A stretch of 32,588 nucleotides of DNA from Gammaproteobacteria bacterium (GTDB lineage: Bacteria; Pseudomonadota; Gammaproteobacteria; Steroidobacterales; Woeseiaceae): the NCBI GenBank assembly GCA_029884165.1, contig JAOUIH010000035.1:1-32588 (forward strand), read 5' to 3'. This document shows, in pieces, positions 1-8,100 of this stretch. Both the position numbers and the translations under genes were made by a program. Every line of letters begins with the position of its first letter. Within the stretch, counting starts at the first letter, position 1. Below the pieces are notes generated by a model. The model saw nothing but the letters and a program-made list of their open reading frames with translations. It made no database searches and had not been told where the DNA came from.

Positions 1-297
1 GTCGGCGACGAAGCGGAACCCCTGGCCATGAACGGTTTTTATGAATCGCTGGCTCTTGCCATCGTCACCGAGCGCCTTGCGTACCGACTTGATCCGGCTG
101 CTGAGGGCCGAGTCGCTGACCACGCGTCGGTCCCAGACCTTCTCGAAGATCTCGTCCCTCGAGACCAGCCGCTCGCGGTGCTCGACCAGGAAAGCGAGCA
201 GCGCGAATACCTGCGGTTCGAGCGGGTGCGGCTGCCCATCCGAGCGCAGTTCGACCTTGCCAAGGTCGAGTTCGAAGGAGCCGAACCTGTAAATCAT
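1..297 (-). CDS. Winged-helix DNA-binding regulator (OmpR/CadC-type), 3'-truncated by window edge
   Basis: The minus strand reads without a stop from an ATG at 297 to the window edge, giving 99 codons. The product begins MIYRFGSFELDLGKVELRS and contains LEPQVFALLAFLVEH, VSRDEIFEKVWD, SRIKSVRKALGD and FIKTVHGQGFRFVAD. This is the complete fold signature of the OmpR/PhoB winged helix: beta-platform, transactivation loop, recognition helix and a C-terminal hairpin ending GxGFRF. The domain sits at the extreme N-terminus with no receiver domain before it. That matches CadC-like or wHTH-TPR/TolB fusion proteins rather than a classical response regulator. The C-terminal partner lies outside the window, so the signal sensed is unknown. 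The gene is divergent from the cupin gene, and the two share the 144-bp gap 298-441, where I see no confident promoter. Confidence 0.88.
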   Translation of the reverse strand, partial: MIYRFGSFELDLGKVELRSDGQPHPLEPQVFALLAFLVEHRERLVSRDEIFEKVWDRRVVSDSALSSRIKSVRKALGDDGKSQRFIKTVHGQGFRFVAD

Positions 298-441
298 GGC
301 GCCGAGAATAAAGCAGCCCGCCCCCGGTGCCCATAAATATCCACGAATTCTTCACACCGTCTCCAAGCTCCGGCGGATGGGGGCGCGTACAAATGCGTTC
401 ACCGGCGGCAGGAAAGCCGCAAGGCGAGCAAGGAGACAAAT

Positions 442-807
442 ATGAAACAGACCCGGACCAAATTGCCGACGCGCCTCGAGGCGGGCGGCGTATGCATCCA
501 GGCGGAGGACTGGGGCGACATCAACGTCGCGCGTATCCGCTTTCCGAAAGGCGCGGACGCCACGCCTCTGCTCGAGGGCATGCCGCAGGGTCTCTGCCCG
601 TGCCCGCACTGGGGCACCGTACTGAAGGGATCGATCCACGTGCGCTACGGGGACGGCCACGAAGAGGTCGTCCGGGCCGGCGAAGTCTACTACTGGCCAC
701 CGGGCCACACGGTCTGGGTCGACGAGGATTACGAAGCCATCGAGTTCAGCCCGGCCGGCCAGATGGGCGAGCTCATAGAACACCTTAAATCCAAACTGGC
801 AACCTGA
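442..807 (+). CDS. Cupin-domain protein
   Basis: A 121-residue protein opens with [18 protein letters not shown], preceded by a good Shine-Dalgarno (AAGGAG about 6 nt upstream). The middle and C-terminal part carries cupin signatures: [19 protein letters not shown] as motif 1-like, and [26 protein letters not shown] as motif 2-like. His residues in PHWG and PPGHT are candidate metal ligands. Small single-domain cupins are either metal-dependent enzymes or ligand-binding proteins, and nothing here decides which. The stop is 11 nt before the tautomerase start, so the two are almost certainly co-transcribed. Residue W in HTVW and the run of acidic residues after it are typical of uncharacterised environmental homologues. 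The substrate is unknown. Confidence 0.82.
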   Translation: MKQTRTKLPTRLEAGGVCIQAEDWGDINVARIRFPKGADATPLLEGMPQGLCPCPHWGTVLKGSIHVRYGDGHEEVVRAGEVYYWPPGHTVWVDEDYEAIEFSPAGQMGELIEHLKSKLAT

Positions 808-818
808 AGGAGAATGCA

Positions 819-1043
819 ATGCCACTCGTAACAATCGATGTAATCAAGAACGTCTTCACGCCGCAACAGAAGGAGCAGCTGATCGAGAAGGTCACCGCGG
901 CCATGATCGAGGTCGAGGGAGAGGCCATGCGGCCGGTCACCTGGGTGCGGATCAAGGAGTTCGAAGGCGGCGACTGGGCCATCGGCGGCAAGCGGCTCGG
1001 CGCGGCGGACGTACACGCTATGGCAAAGGACCAGGCGGCGTAG
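819..1043 (+). CDS. 4-oxalocrotonate tautomerase-like protein
   Basis: A 74-residue protein starts [20 protein letters not shown]. After removal of Met the mature chain would begin with Pro, the catalytic base of the tautomerase superfamily. The length and the phrase [20 protein letters not shown] fit the 4-OT group of about 60-75 residues, which act as oligomers on enol/keto substrates in the cytoplasm. AAGGAG lies about 9 nt before the ATG and overlaps the region just after the cupin stop, so the two genes form a unit. The real substrate is unknown: many members are promiscuous or act in aromatic-compound degradation, and the adjacent cupin and dehydrogenase would be compatible with that. 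The family call is firm and the pathway is inference. Confidence 0.85.
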   Translation: MPLVTIDVIKNVFTPQQKEQLIEKVTAAMIEVEGEAMRPVTWVRIKEFEGGDWAIGGKRLGAADVHAMAKDQAA

Positions 1044-1063
1044 ACCGCACTTCGCCCGGCTGG

Positions 1064-1093
1064 CCGGGGTATCCCGGACCGGGGACGCCCCGG
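1064..1093 (+). terminator. Two GC-rich hairpins after the tautomerase gene (possible terminator)
   Basis: Two short perfect stems follow the tautomerase stop: CCGGG-GTAT-CCCGG at 1064-1077 and CCGGGG-ACG-CCCCGG at 1079-1093. Neither is followed by a T run, so intrinsic termination is uncertain. They could instead be the edge of the larger palindromic element at 1118-1156. Confidence 0.35.
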
Positions 1094-1117
1094 CCATTGC
1101 CGGGTGTCCATCGAGGG

Positions 1118-1156
1118 GGACAGCGACCATGACCGTTCCGGTTATGGTCACTGTCC
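1118..1156. repeat. 17-bp-arm palindrome, REP/MITE-like
   Basis: The arms are 1118-1134 (GGACAGCGACCATGACC) and 1140-1156 (GGTTATGGTCACTGTCC). They are complementary at 15 of 17 positions around a 5-nt loop GTTCC, and one mismatch becomes a G-U pair in RNA. The stem is flanked by G-rich sequence on the left and C-rich sequence on the right (GGGG ... CCTTCCC). It sits in the 164-bp gap before the SDR gene. It is too long for an ordinary terminator and has no T tract, so a dispersed REP- or MITE-like element is more likely. Only a genome-wide copy count would settle this. Confidence 0.55.
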
Positions 1157-1207
1157 TTCCCGATTTCCCCTATCCTTTCGGTACGACGGACCAGGCGGAG
1201 GTAGACC

Positions 1208-2050
1208 GTGAACAAAGTCGTACTGATTACCGGCGCATCATCGGGTTTCGGCAAGGCTGCGGCGCACAGGCTGCTGGATACGGGCCAATGGACGGTCTAT
1301 GCCGGCGCGCGCCGCGTCGAGAAGATGGACGACCTGGCTGCCCGAGGTGCTCGCACACTCCGGATCGACGTGACGAGGGACGAAGATCTTCAGTCCGCCG
1401 CCGCCGCGATCACCGAGGCCGAAGGCCGCATCGACGCGCTGCTAGCCAACGCCGGGTACGGCTCTTACGGCATGATCGAAGCCGTGCCCATGGAGGAGAT
1501 CAGGTACCAGTACGAGGTCAACGTGTTCGGCGTTGCGCGCAGTATCAAGGCGGTATTGCCGCAGATGCGCAGGCAAGGCTCCGGCCGCATCGTCATCACG
1601 CAATCGCTGCTCAGCAACATTTCGACGCTGGGCCTCGGCTGGTACGCCTCGACCAAGCATGCGCTGAGGGGTATGAGCACGGCCTTGCGGCAGGAAGTGC
1701 GGCATCTCGGGATCGATGTGGTCTCGATAGAGCCCGGCGGCGTCGACACGGATTTCGGCGAGGTTGCCTTCGGTAAACTGAACAGCGTCAGCCACCCCGA
1801 GGACTATCGGCGCCTGGCCGACGACTTCCACGCCTACATGGTCGACGTCTACAGGAAGTCGCCGGGGCCGGACGGTACCGCAGCGGCGATGGTCGAAGCA
1901 CTGACGGCGAGGAAGCCGAAGCTGGTGTACAGGACCACGATGGACGCGAAATTCATGCCTCTCGTCGCCAGCCGGGTCCCGGATTTCGCCTACGATCGCA
2001 TCGTGCTCGCGGAGATCAGGAAAGCAGGGAAGAAGGCTGCCGCCTCCTGA
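1208..2050 (+). CDS. Short-chain dehydrogenase/reductase (SDR)
   Basis: The 280-residue product has all classical SDR landmarks. These are the cofactor-binding TGASSGFG (residues 9-16), an acidic residue in RIDVT for adenine contact, NAGYG (81-85), a catalytic Ser in TQSLLS, YASTK with Tyr146 and Lys150, and the PGGVDT loop. R35/R36 after the second strand (AGARRVEK) favours NADP(H). The start is GTG at 1208 with GGAGG six bases upstream. The overall style resembles 17-beta-HSD-like or DltE-like oxidoreductases acting on a hydroxyl/ketone substrate in the cytoplasm. The palindrome and hairpins upstream separate it from the cupin-tautomerase pair, so it may have its own promoter. The substrate is unknown. 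Confidence 0.92.
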   Translation: MNKVVLITGASSGFGKAAAHRLLDTGQWTVYAGARRVEKMDDLAARGARTLRIDVTRDEDLQSAAAAITEAEGRIDALLANAGYGSYGMIEAVPMEEIRYQYEVNVFGVARSIKAVLPQMRRQGSGRIVITQSLLSNISTLGLGWYASTKHALRGMSTALRQEVRHLGIDVVSIEPGGVDTDFGEVAFGKLNSVSHPEDYRRLADDFHAYMVDVYRKSPGPDGTAAAMVEALTARKPKLVYRTTMDAKFMPLVASRVPDFAYDRIVLAEIRKAGKKAAAS

Positions 2051-2125
2051 GGCCGCTGCGAAGTTCGCAGTGACGCGAGCGTTGCGGCTGCTATGCTTGG
2101 CCGAAATGCCGACGGATGCTGTGCC

Positions 2126-3457
2126 ATGAAAGCAATTTCTCCCTGCCTCTTCGCCATCCTTGCAGCCGGGCCGATTCCCGGCGCTGCGGGAGCCGCTGCC
2201 GGGCAGGAACCCATCGTCGCAAACCCGGAACGCATGGAGCAGAGGATCCTGGCGCTGTCCCAGTTCGGCGCGAACCCCGAGGGCGGCGTAAGCCGCGTCG
2301 CGTTCAGCGATGCCGACATAGCCGGACGCGTATATATAAGTGAACTCATGCGGGCGGCCGGCCTCGACGTCCGAATCGACACGGCCGGCAACCTCATCGG
2401 CCGCCGGGCCGGCCGCGACGACGGGCTGCCGCCGATACTGATCGGCTCGCACATCGACTCGGTACCCGGAGGAGGCAACTACGACGGCGACGTCGGCGTC
2501 ATCGGCGCGCTCGAGGTCGTCGAACTGCTGAACGAGCACCGTATCGAGACCCGCCACCCGCTGGAGGTCGTCAGCTTCACCGACGAGGAGGGCGGCCTTA
2601 CCGGCAGCCGTGCGATGGTCGGCAAGCTCACGGACGAAGCGATGAACGTCGTCCCGCACAGCGGGCTGACGATACGCGACGGTATCCGCCGCGTCGGCGG
2701 GGACCCGGACCGACTGGACGAGGCGGCCAGGAAGCCTGGCGACCTCGCGGCTTACATCGAGCTGCATATCGAGCAGGGCGGCATCCTTTACGAGGAAGGC
2801 ACGGACATCGGCGTCGTCGAGGGCATCGTCGGCATCCGCTGGTGGGACGTCGTCGTCGAGGGCATGGCCAACCACGCCGGCACGACGCCGATGAACCGGC
2901 GCAGCGATGCCATGGTCACCGCGGCCGAGCTCACGCTGGCCGTGAACCGCGTCGCCACCGAGCTCGAGGGCCGGCAGGTCGCCACCGTCGGCCGTATCCA
3001 GGCTTTCCCCGGTGCGCCGAACGTCGTGCCGGGCAAGGTCACCATGAGCCTCGAGATCCGCGACCTCGAGGCCGCGAAGATGCAAAAAGTCTACGAGCTC
3101 ATCGTCGCGGAGGCCGACCGCATCGCGGCTGCGAGAGACGCGGAGATTCGCTTCGAGGAGATCGACCTTGCAGCGGAGCCCGCCCCGACCGACGAGCGCA
3201 TGCGTGACATCATCGCGGCAGCGGCGGGCGAACTCGGACTGTCATACCGCCGCATGCCGTCCGGCGCCGGCCATGATGCACAGGACCTGGCGCAGATCGC
3301 ACCGATCGGCATGATCTTCGTGCCGAGCGTCGACGGCATCAGTCACTCGCCGCGCGAGTACACATCGGCCGAGGACATGGCGAACGGCGCCAGTGTGCTG
3401 CTGCACTCGGTTCTGGCCGTCGATGGCGGCGCGCTGGATGCCAGGGGCAGCCATTGA
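2126..3457 (+). CDS. Zn-dependent amidohydrolase, hydantoinase/carbamoylase family (M20), with signal peptide
   Basis: The family is recognised from GSHIDSVPGGGNYDGDVGV (metal ligands His109 and Asp120), SFTDEEGGL (Glu154/155), ELHIEQG (His214), NHAGTTPMNRRSDA, PSGAGHDA and the C-terminal GISHSPREYT. This is the complete active-site set of N-carbamoyl-L-amino-acid hydrolase, allantoate amidohydrolase and beta-ureidopropionase enzymes, which hydrolyse a ureido or amide bond using two metal ions. I chose ATG 2126 over ATG 2093 because it puts MKAISPCLFAILAAGPIPGAAGAAAGQ first. That segment is a plausible Sec signal with Ala-rich cleavage site, and the earlier start would bury it behind eleven unrelated residues. 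An exported form is unusual, since classical family members are cytoplasmic. The mature length (about 418) is normal. The specific substrate cannot be read. Confidence 0.9.
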   Translation: MKAISPCLFAILAAGPIPGAAGAAAGQEPIVANPERMEQRILALSQFGANPEGGVSRVAFSDADIAGRVYISELMRAAGLDVRIDTAGNLIGRRAGRDDGLPPILIGSHIDSVPGGGNYDGDVGVIGALEVVELLNEHRIETRHPLEVVSFTDEEGGLTGSRAMVGKLTDEAMNVVPHSGLTIRDGIRRVGGDPDRLDEAARKPGDLAAYIELHIEQGGILYEEGTDIGVVEGIVGIRWWDVVVEGMANHAGTTPMNRRSDAMVTAAELTLAVNRVATELEGRQVATVGRIQAFPGAPNVVPGKVTMSLEIRDLEAAKMQKVYELIVAEADRIAAARDAEIRFEEIDLAAEPAPTDERMRDIIAAAAGELGLSYRRMPSGAGHDAQDLAQIAPIGMIFVPSVDGISHSPREYTSAEDMANGASVLLHSVLAVDGGALDARGSH

Positions 3458-3485
3458 TCGGCCGAGACGGCAGGGATCGGCAGGC

Positions 3486-4208
3486 ATGACCGGCGAAACT
3501 GTCCGCTACGAACTCAATGACGGCGTCGCCACAATTCGCATCGACGACGGCAAACGCAATGCACTGGCGCCGCAGGTCCTCGGCGAGCTGAACCGGGCGT
3601 TCGACCGCGCCGAATCCGACCGGGCCACCGTTATCCTGACCGGCCGCGAGTCCGTGTTCTCGGCTGGCTTCGACCTGCACGTGATGCGGCGCGGGGGTAT
3701 CGACGCATTGCGCATGCTCCACGCCGGCTATGCGCTGCCCGCGCGGGTCCTCCGCTATCCGCACCCGGTCATCGTGGCCTGCAACGGCCACTCCCTGGCG
3801 ATGGGCGTGTTCCTGATGATCGGCGCCGATTACGTCATCGGCTGCCGCGGCGACTTCCGGATCGCCGCCAACGAGGTGGCCATCGGATTGACGATGCCGC
3901 GGGTGGCGGCGGCCATGTTGAGGCATCGACTGGTCCCTGCCGCCTGCCAGCGGGCTGTGACGCTGGCAGAAGACTTCGATCCCGATTCCGCGCTGGACGC
4001 CGGGTTCTTCGACGAGCTGGTCGAGCCAGCCGAATTGCTGCCGCGCGCCGAGGCTCTCGCGAAAACCTGCAAAGCGCTCGACGCAGCGGCGCACGCGGCG
4101 TCCAAGCGCAGGATTCGCGCGTCCCTGGTCCGGAAAATACGCTACAGCATCCTGCTCGATCTCCTCGATGCCCTTGTGATGGGCCTGCGCCGCGCGCGGC
4201 CGGGCTGA
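3486..4208 (+). CDS. Crotonase-fold (enoyl-CoA hydratase/isomerase family) protein
   Basis: The 240-residue product contains the crotonase oxyanion-hole strand VFSAGFDL (residues 58-64) and the second signature CNGHSLAMGVFLMIGADYVIG, which bind a CoA thioester and stabilise its enolate. Against classical enoyl-CoA hydratase, the Glu that adds water (in GGGCE) is replaced by Phe109. The second Glu is kept (Glu130 in AANEVAIGLTMP). The protein is therefore more likely an isomerase, hydrolase or other crotonase-family activity than a standard hydratase. The C-terminal helices are present and end RRARPG. It starts 28 nt after the amidohydrolase stop with only a weak purine tract, so it may be translationally linked. 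ATG 3486 is preferred because upstream codons in frame give a Cys/Arg-rich run from the overlapping gene. Confidence 0.87.
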   Translation: MTGETVRYELNDGVATIRIDDGKRNALAPQVLGELNRAFDRAESDRATVILTGRESVFSAGFDLHVMRRGGIDALRMLHAGYALPARVLRYPHPVIVACNGHSLAMGVFLMIGADYVIGCRGDFRIAANEVAIGLTMPRVAAAMLRHRLVPAACQRAVTLAEDFDPDSALDAGFFDELVEPAELLPRAEALAKTCKALDAAAHAASKRRIRASLVRKIRYSILLDLLDALVMGLRRARPG

Positions 4209-4220
4209 CGCCAGGCGTCA
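4206..4220. terminator. Perfect 7-bp inverted repeat between convergent genes
   Basis: TGACGCC-A-GGCGTCA overlaps the crotonase stop codon and lies in the 76-bp gap between two convergent genes. In RNA it can form a 5-6 bp GC-rich stem. There is no T run on either strand, so a role as a bidirectional terminator is only possible. Confidence 0.3.
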
Positions 4221-4284
4221 ATAGTCGGCGTTGACGGGAGCGGCGCGCCCTGCCGCATTCGTTCGCGCAGCCTGTATGCGGCGC

Positions 4285-4914
4285 CTATCGTCGCTCGAGC
4301 GTCTCCACCTCGCGCTCCAGGCCGGCAATCTCACGCTGCAAGGCGGCGAACGTTTTCTGCGCATCGGCGAGCGCCTCGGCATCGACAGCCCCGGGCCGAC
4401 CCTCTGCCGACGACGACGGGGGCCTCGCCCCGCGGCGGGCGTCGCCGAAGCGTACGGCGCCGCTGTCGTCATCGACGCGGTTCGGCGGCACGCCGAAGCC
4501 CGGGCTGCTGATCCGCGCGCGCTCTGCCCTGAGCTTGTCTTCCAGCGCCGCGAGGCGGGCCCTGACGCGGGCGTAGTCGTCGCCGGTCGGCACGGCGCGG
4601 TCCTTGTGGCGGAGCCGCTCCGAAACGCGCTGCTCCGCTGCCGTGTCGGTCGACGCGGTGTCGGCCGCGGCCTTGGCGCGTACGGGCACGCCCTCCGCTT
4701 TGAAGCCGGCACTGCCGTCGCCGGACGATGCCGCCGCGACGACGCGGTCCTGCAGCGGCCGGACCTTCATCGCCAGCGCGTCGTAGCCGGCAAGCAGGTC
4801 CAGCACTTCCTGCGGATGGCCCTGGGCCGTCGCGCGCAGCGGCAGCAGGCCCGCCAGCGCGATGACGATCAGCGCGGCGAATGCCGCAGCCTGTGGGTCC
4901 CTGCGCTCGTCCAT
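4285..4914 (-). CDS. Hypothetical envelope protein: signal/anchor plus coiled coil
   Basis: I do not recognise a family. Starting at ATG 4914, preceded by a strong GGGGAGG, the 209-residue product opens MDERRDPQAAAFAALIVIALAGLLPLRATAQGHP. This is a hydrophobic segment ending in an AxA-like site, so the protein is probably periplasmic or inner-membrane anchored. The rest is charged and Ala-rich with helical heptad character. A segment around residues 125-150 (DYARVRARLAALEDKLRAER) and the C-terminus (FAALQREIAGLEREVETLERR) look like coiled coils, separated by a flexible Gly/Ser/Arg-rich linker. There are no cysteines or catalytic motifs. It is divergent from the giant autotransporter with a 273-bp gap, so a role in that protein's secretion or anchoring is possible but unproven. 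It could equally be a generic envelope structural protein. Confidence 0.68.
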   Translation of the reverse strand: MDERRDPQAAAFAALIVIALAGLLPLRATAQGHPQEVLDLLAGYDALAMKVRPLQDRVVAAASSGDGSAGFKAEGVPVRAKAAADTASTDTAAEQRVSERLRHKDRAVPTGDDYARVRARLAALEDKLRAERARISSPGFGVPPNRVDDDSGAVRFGDARRGARPPSSSAEGRPGAVDAEALADAQKTFAALQREIAGLEREVETLERR

Positions 4915-5187
4915 GCCTGCCTCCCCGGCCTGGTCCGGATCCTGCCCTAAGTTATAGCCCGCTCCCGGCCGAATGCCCACCAGGCGCGCGAGCAAATGAC
5001 GGTCATCGCCCCCCGGGGATGTCCCGGTCCACCGCTTGCGCTGCATCAAGTACGTATTGCAGTGCAGCATCGGCGGTCCTAGCCTGACTGAAACAATGCG
5101 AAAACCGCCGGCGGCCTTACCGGACCGGCGCGAGGGTTTCCGCCGCACCTGTCCGGTTGGTCGGCTGCCGACACAGAGGACAGGTCA

Positions 5188-8100
5188 ATGTTCACCACCC
5201 AGCCCCGCAATCGCCGGGCGACAACCGTCGCCCGGATCGTTCTGTTTTGCCTGCCGGCCGCCCTGGCCGTCGAGGCACGAGCTGCCGATCCGATGCACGC
5301 CGAAGATGTCCGCATCGGCATCCCGGGCACCGAATCAGAGGATACGATCAGCGTACTGAGCCCGCTGGAGGTCCTCGCGTTTGCAGAGGGCCTGGGCATC
5401 GACCTGCCGATCTTCGGCAGCGGTGACTTCGACGGAGCCGTGACCGCCAAGGCGGCGGCGACCGGCGTGAATGTATTCGGAGCCGACGACACGGTTGCCG
5501 TGCTTGCGCCCGTAGTCACGAATGCAACGGCGCAGGCGTTCGGCGGCAGCGCACAGGGTTCGGTGAGCGGCAGCTCGAGCGCGGATATCTCGGTCGGCGC
5601 CGATGCCGAAGCCGACGCTGTCGATGCCGGCGACGGTGATGACACTCTCGTCACGACGGCAGCGATGTCGTCGCAGGCCACGGCCCAGGCCTTCGCCGCC
5701 GCAGCGTCGCTGACGGCCGACGGCGAACTGCTGTCGAATGCGGCTCCCGGTGATGCACTGCTCGCGGCCGGCACCGACGCCAGCGCCGCTGCCACGGCGC
5801 TGAATGGCGGCGCGGGTATCGACCGCATCGACAACACGGGCGACCTCACGATTCTTGCGAACGCATCGTCCCTGGCGATCACCGGCGGCGTCGCGATTGC
5901 CGTCGGCTCCGACGGCAACGTGGCCGCAGGCTCGGCGTTGAGCGACGGGTCGAGCGTGGCCTTCGCGACAGCGACGGGTATCGAGGGTGGCGACGGTTCC
6001 GACAGCATTAGCAACCGCGGCCAGCTCGGCGTCGTATCGTCGGCGGGGGCAACCGGCGTATCGTTCGGACTCAACGTCGCCGGCAGCGTCAGCGGTGACG
6101 TCGAACCCGGGGCGTCTCTGAACGATTTCCGAACGGGCGCCGAGTCCTCCGGCATGGCCGTCTCCGGCGGTGACGGCGACGATGACATCGTAAATATCGG
6201 TCGAATCGGCGTGAGTTCGACGTCGCAAGCGACGGCGGTGAGCGCCAGCCTGTCGCTCGGCGTCAGCAAGGAAGGCAGTCTCACGACCGGCGGCACCGTC
6301 AGCGATGCGGGGGCTGCGGCTACGAGCACCGCGACGGGCGTGGACGGCGGCGACGGCAACGACACGATCTTCACGCTCGCGGCGACGAGCCCTGGGATCG
6401 AAGCCTGGGCGAACGCCGGCGCGACGGGCGTGGCTGCGTCGCTGGATTTCGCCGGCAGCGTGACCGGCGGTGTCGACGCGGGCGATGCGCTGAGTATCGC
6501 CGGCGCCGACACGGACGCGCGAGCTATCGGCGTTTCTGCCGGCGGCGGCGGCGACGAGATCACGAACCTGGCCGGCATCAACCTGCTGTCGACCTCGTCG
6601 GCGACGGCCGTCGGCGTGGGCCTGTCGGCCAGCCTCAACATGGGCGGCGACGTCACCGCGGGAGGCGCCGTCAGCGAAGCGCGGACCCGGTCCGCCGCGG
6701 AGTCGACCGGCGTCAGCGGCGGTGCCGGCGACGACCGGATCGACAACGCCGGCGACCTTGCAACGATCAACGCGGTCTCCAGTGCGACGAGCACGGCCGT
6801 CGCTGTCGGACTCTCGGTCTCGGGCCGGGTCGCCACCGAAGAGACCGGCGCGGGCGGCGGCGACGTCTCGAGTACGGCCGTCAGCGACTCGAGCGCCGTT
6901 GCGGCGGCACGCTCGGCCGGCTTGGCCGGCGACGAGGGGCTCGACCGGATCCACAACGCGGCGGGTATCGCCTCGTTCGCCGACGCCACGGGCACCGCGG
7001 TCGACGTCAGCGCCAGCCTGGCCGCCAACGTCGGTATAGACGTCGCGCCCGAAGGCGCGGTCAGCGGCGCGGCGCTGAGCGACGCCAGTGTCGGCGCGCA
7101 CGCAACGGCAACAGGCATCGACGGGGGCGCAGACGCCGATACCATCGCGAACGAGGGTGCCGTAACGGCACAGTCCAGCGCATCCTCGGTCGGCGTCTCG
7201 GTCAGCCTCGGCATCGCCGGCAAGGTCGCCTACCAGGGCGAGCAGCAGGACGACGGACAGGAACCGCAGCCCGCCCAGGGCGCGGCCGATGGCGCAATCA
7301 CCGGGCAGGCGTTCAGTGACACGCGCTCGGACGCGTATGCAGAAACCTCCGCCATCGGCGGCGGCGACGGCGCGGACACGATGGACAACACCGGCGCGCT
7401 GAGCGCCTTGGCTATGAGCGATGCGACCTCGGTCGCAGTCTCAGTGAGCCAGAAGTTCAATGCCGGCCTCAAAGTCGAGCCGGAAGGTGACGTAACGGGC
7501 GCCGCGCTCGCCGACGCGGGCGTTGCCGCCAGATCGTCGGCCAGCGGCCTCGACGGCGGCGACGGGAACGACGACATCGACAACACGGGCACGGCGTCGG
7601 TCGCCTCCGTATCGACGGCGACGGGCGTGGCCGTGTCGCTGTCGGTAGCCGGCAACCTGACCTACAAGGCCGAGTCCGACGAACAGCAGGACGGCGGCGA
7701 TACGGCGCCGGACAGCGTCGAAAGCCGGGCGATGACCGGCGCGGCGACCGAGGCATCAGCCGTGGCGGCCGGCGTGTCCGCCGGCAGCGGCGACGACGAC
7801 GTCACGAACGGCGGTGTGCTGTCGAGCATCATCGCGAGCAGCGGGGCGACGGGCGTCGCGGCGTCCGTCAGCCTCGCGGCCGGCGTCGGCATCGACAGCG
7901 ACGCGTCAGTCGACGTGACCGGCGCGGCAGCCAGCGATACCAGCGTCTCGGCGGACTCGCTGGCCGTCGGGATCGACGGCGGCGAGGGGGCCGACCTGCT
8001 GACGAACTCCAGTGAACTCCCGCTCGTGTATTCGAACGCAAGCGCGACCGGCGTCGCCGCGGCGCTGAGCGTCTCCGGGTCGCTCGCGTACAAGGGCGAC

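Noticed and set aside
1442-3085. Antisense reading frame of 547 codons over the SDR and amidohydrolase genes
   Set aside because: Both plus-strand genes have complete conserved motifs, and the antisense product is Arg/Asp/Val-rich without any recognisable fold.
5041-5062. Imperfect palindrome (CTGCA ... TGCAG) upstream of the autotransporter, considered as an operator
   Set aside because: Only 7 of 11 base pairs match and there is no second copy, so it is not distinguishable from chance.
5079-7223. Long antisense reading frame (714 codons) opposite the autotransporter start
   Set aside because: It is an expected shadow of GC-rich repetitive coding DNA. Its Ser/Pro/Ala-rich product has no domain, and its start lies inside repeats with no ribosome site.
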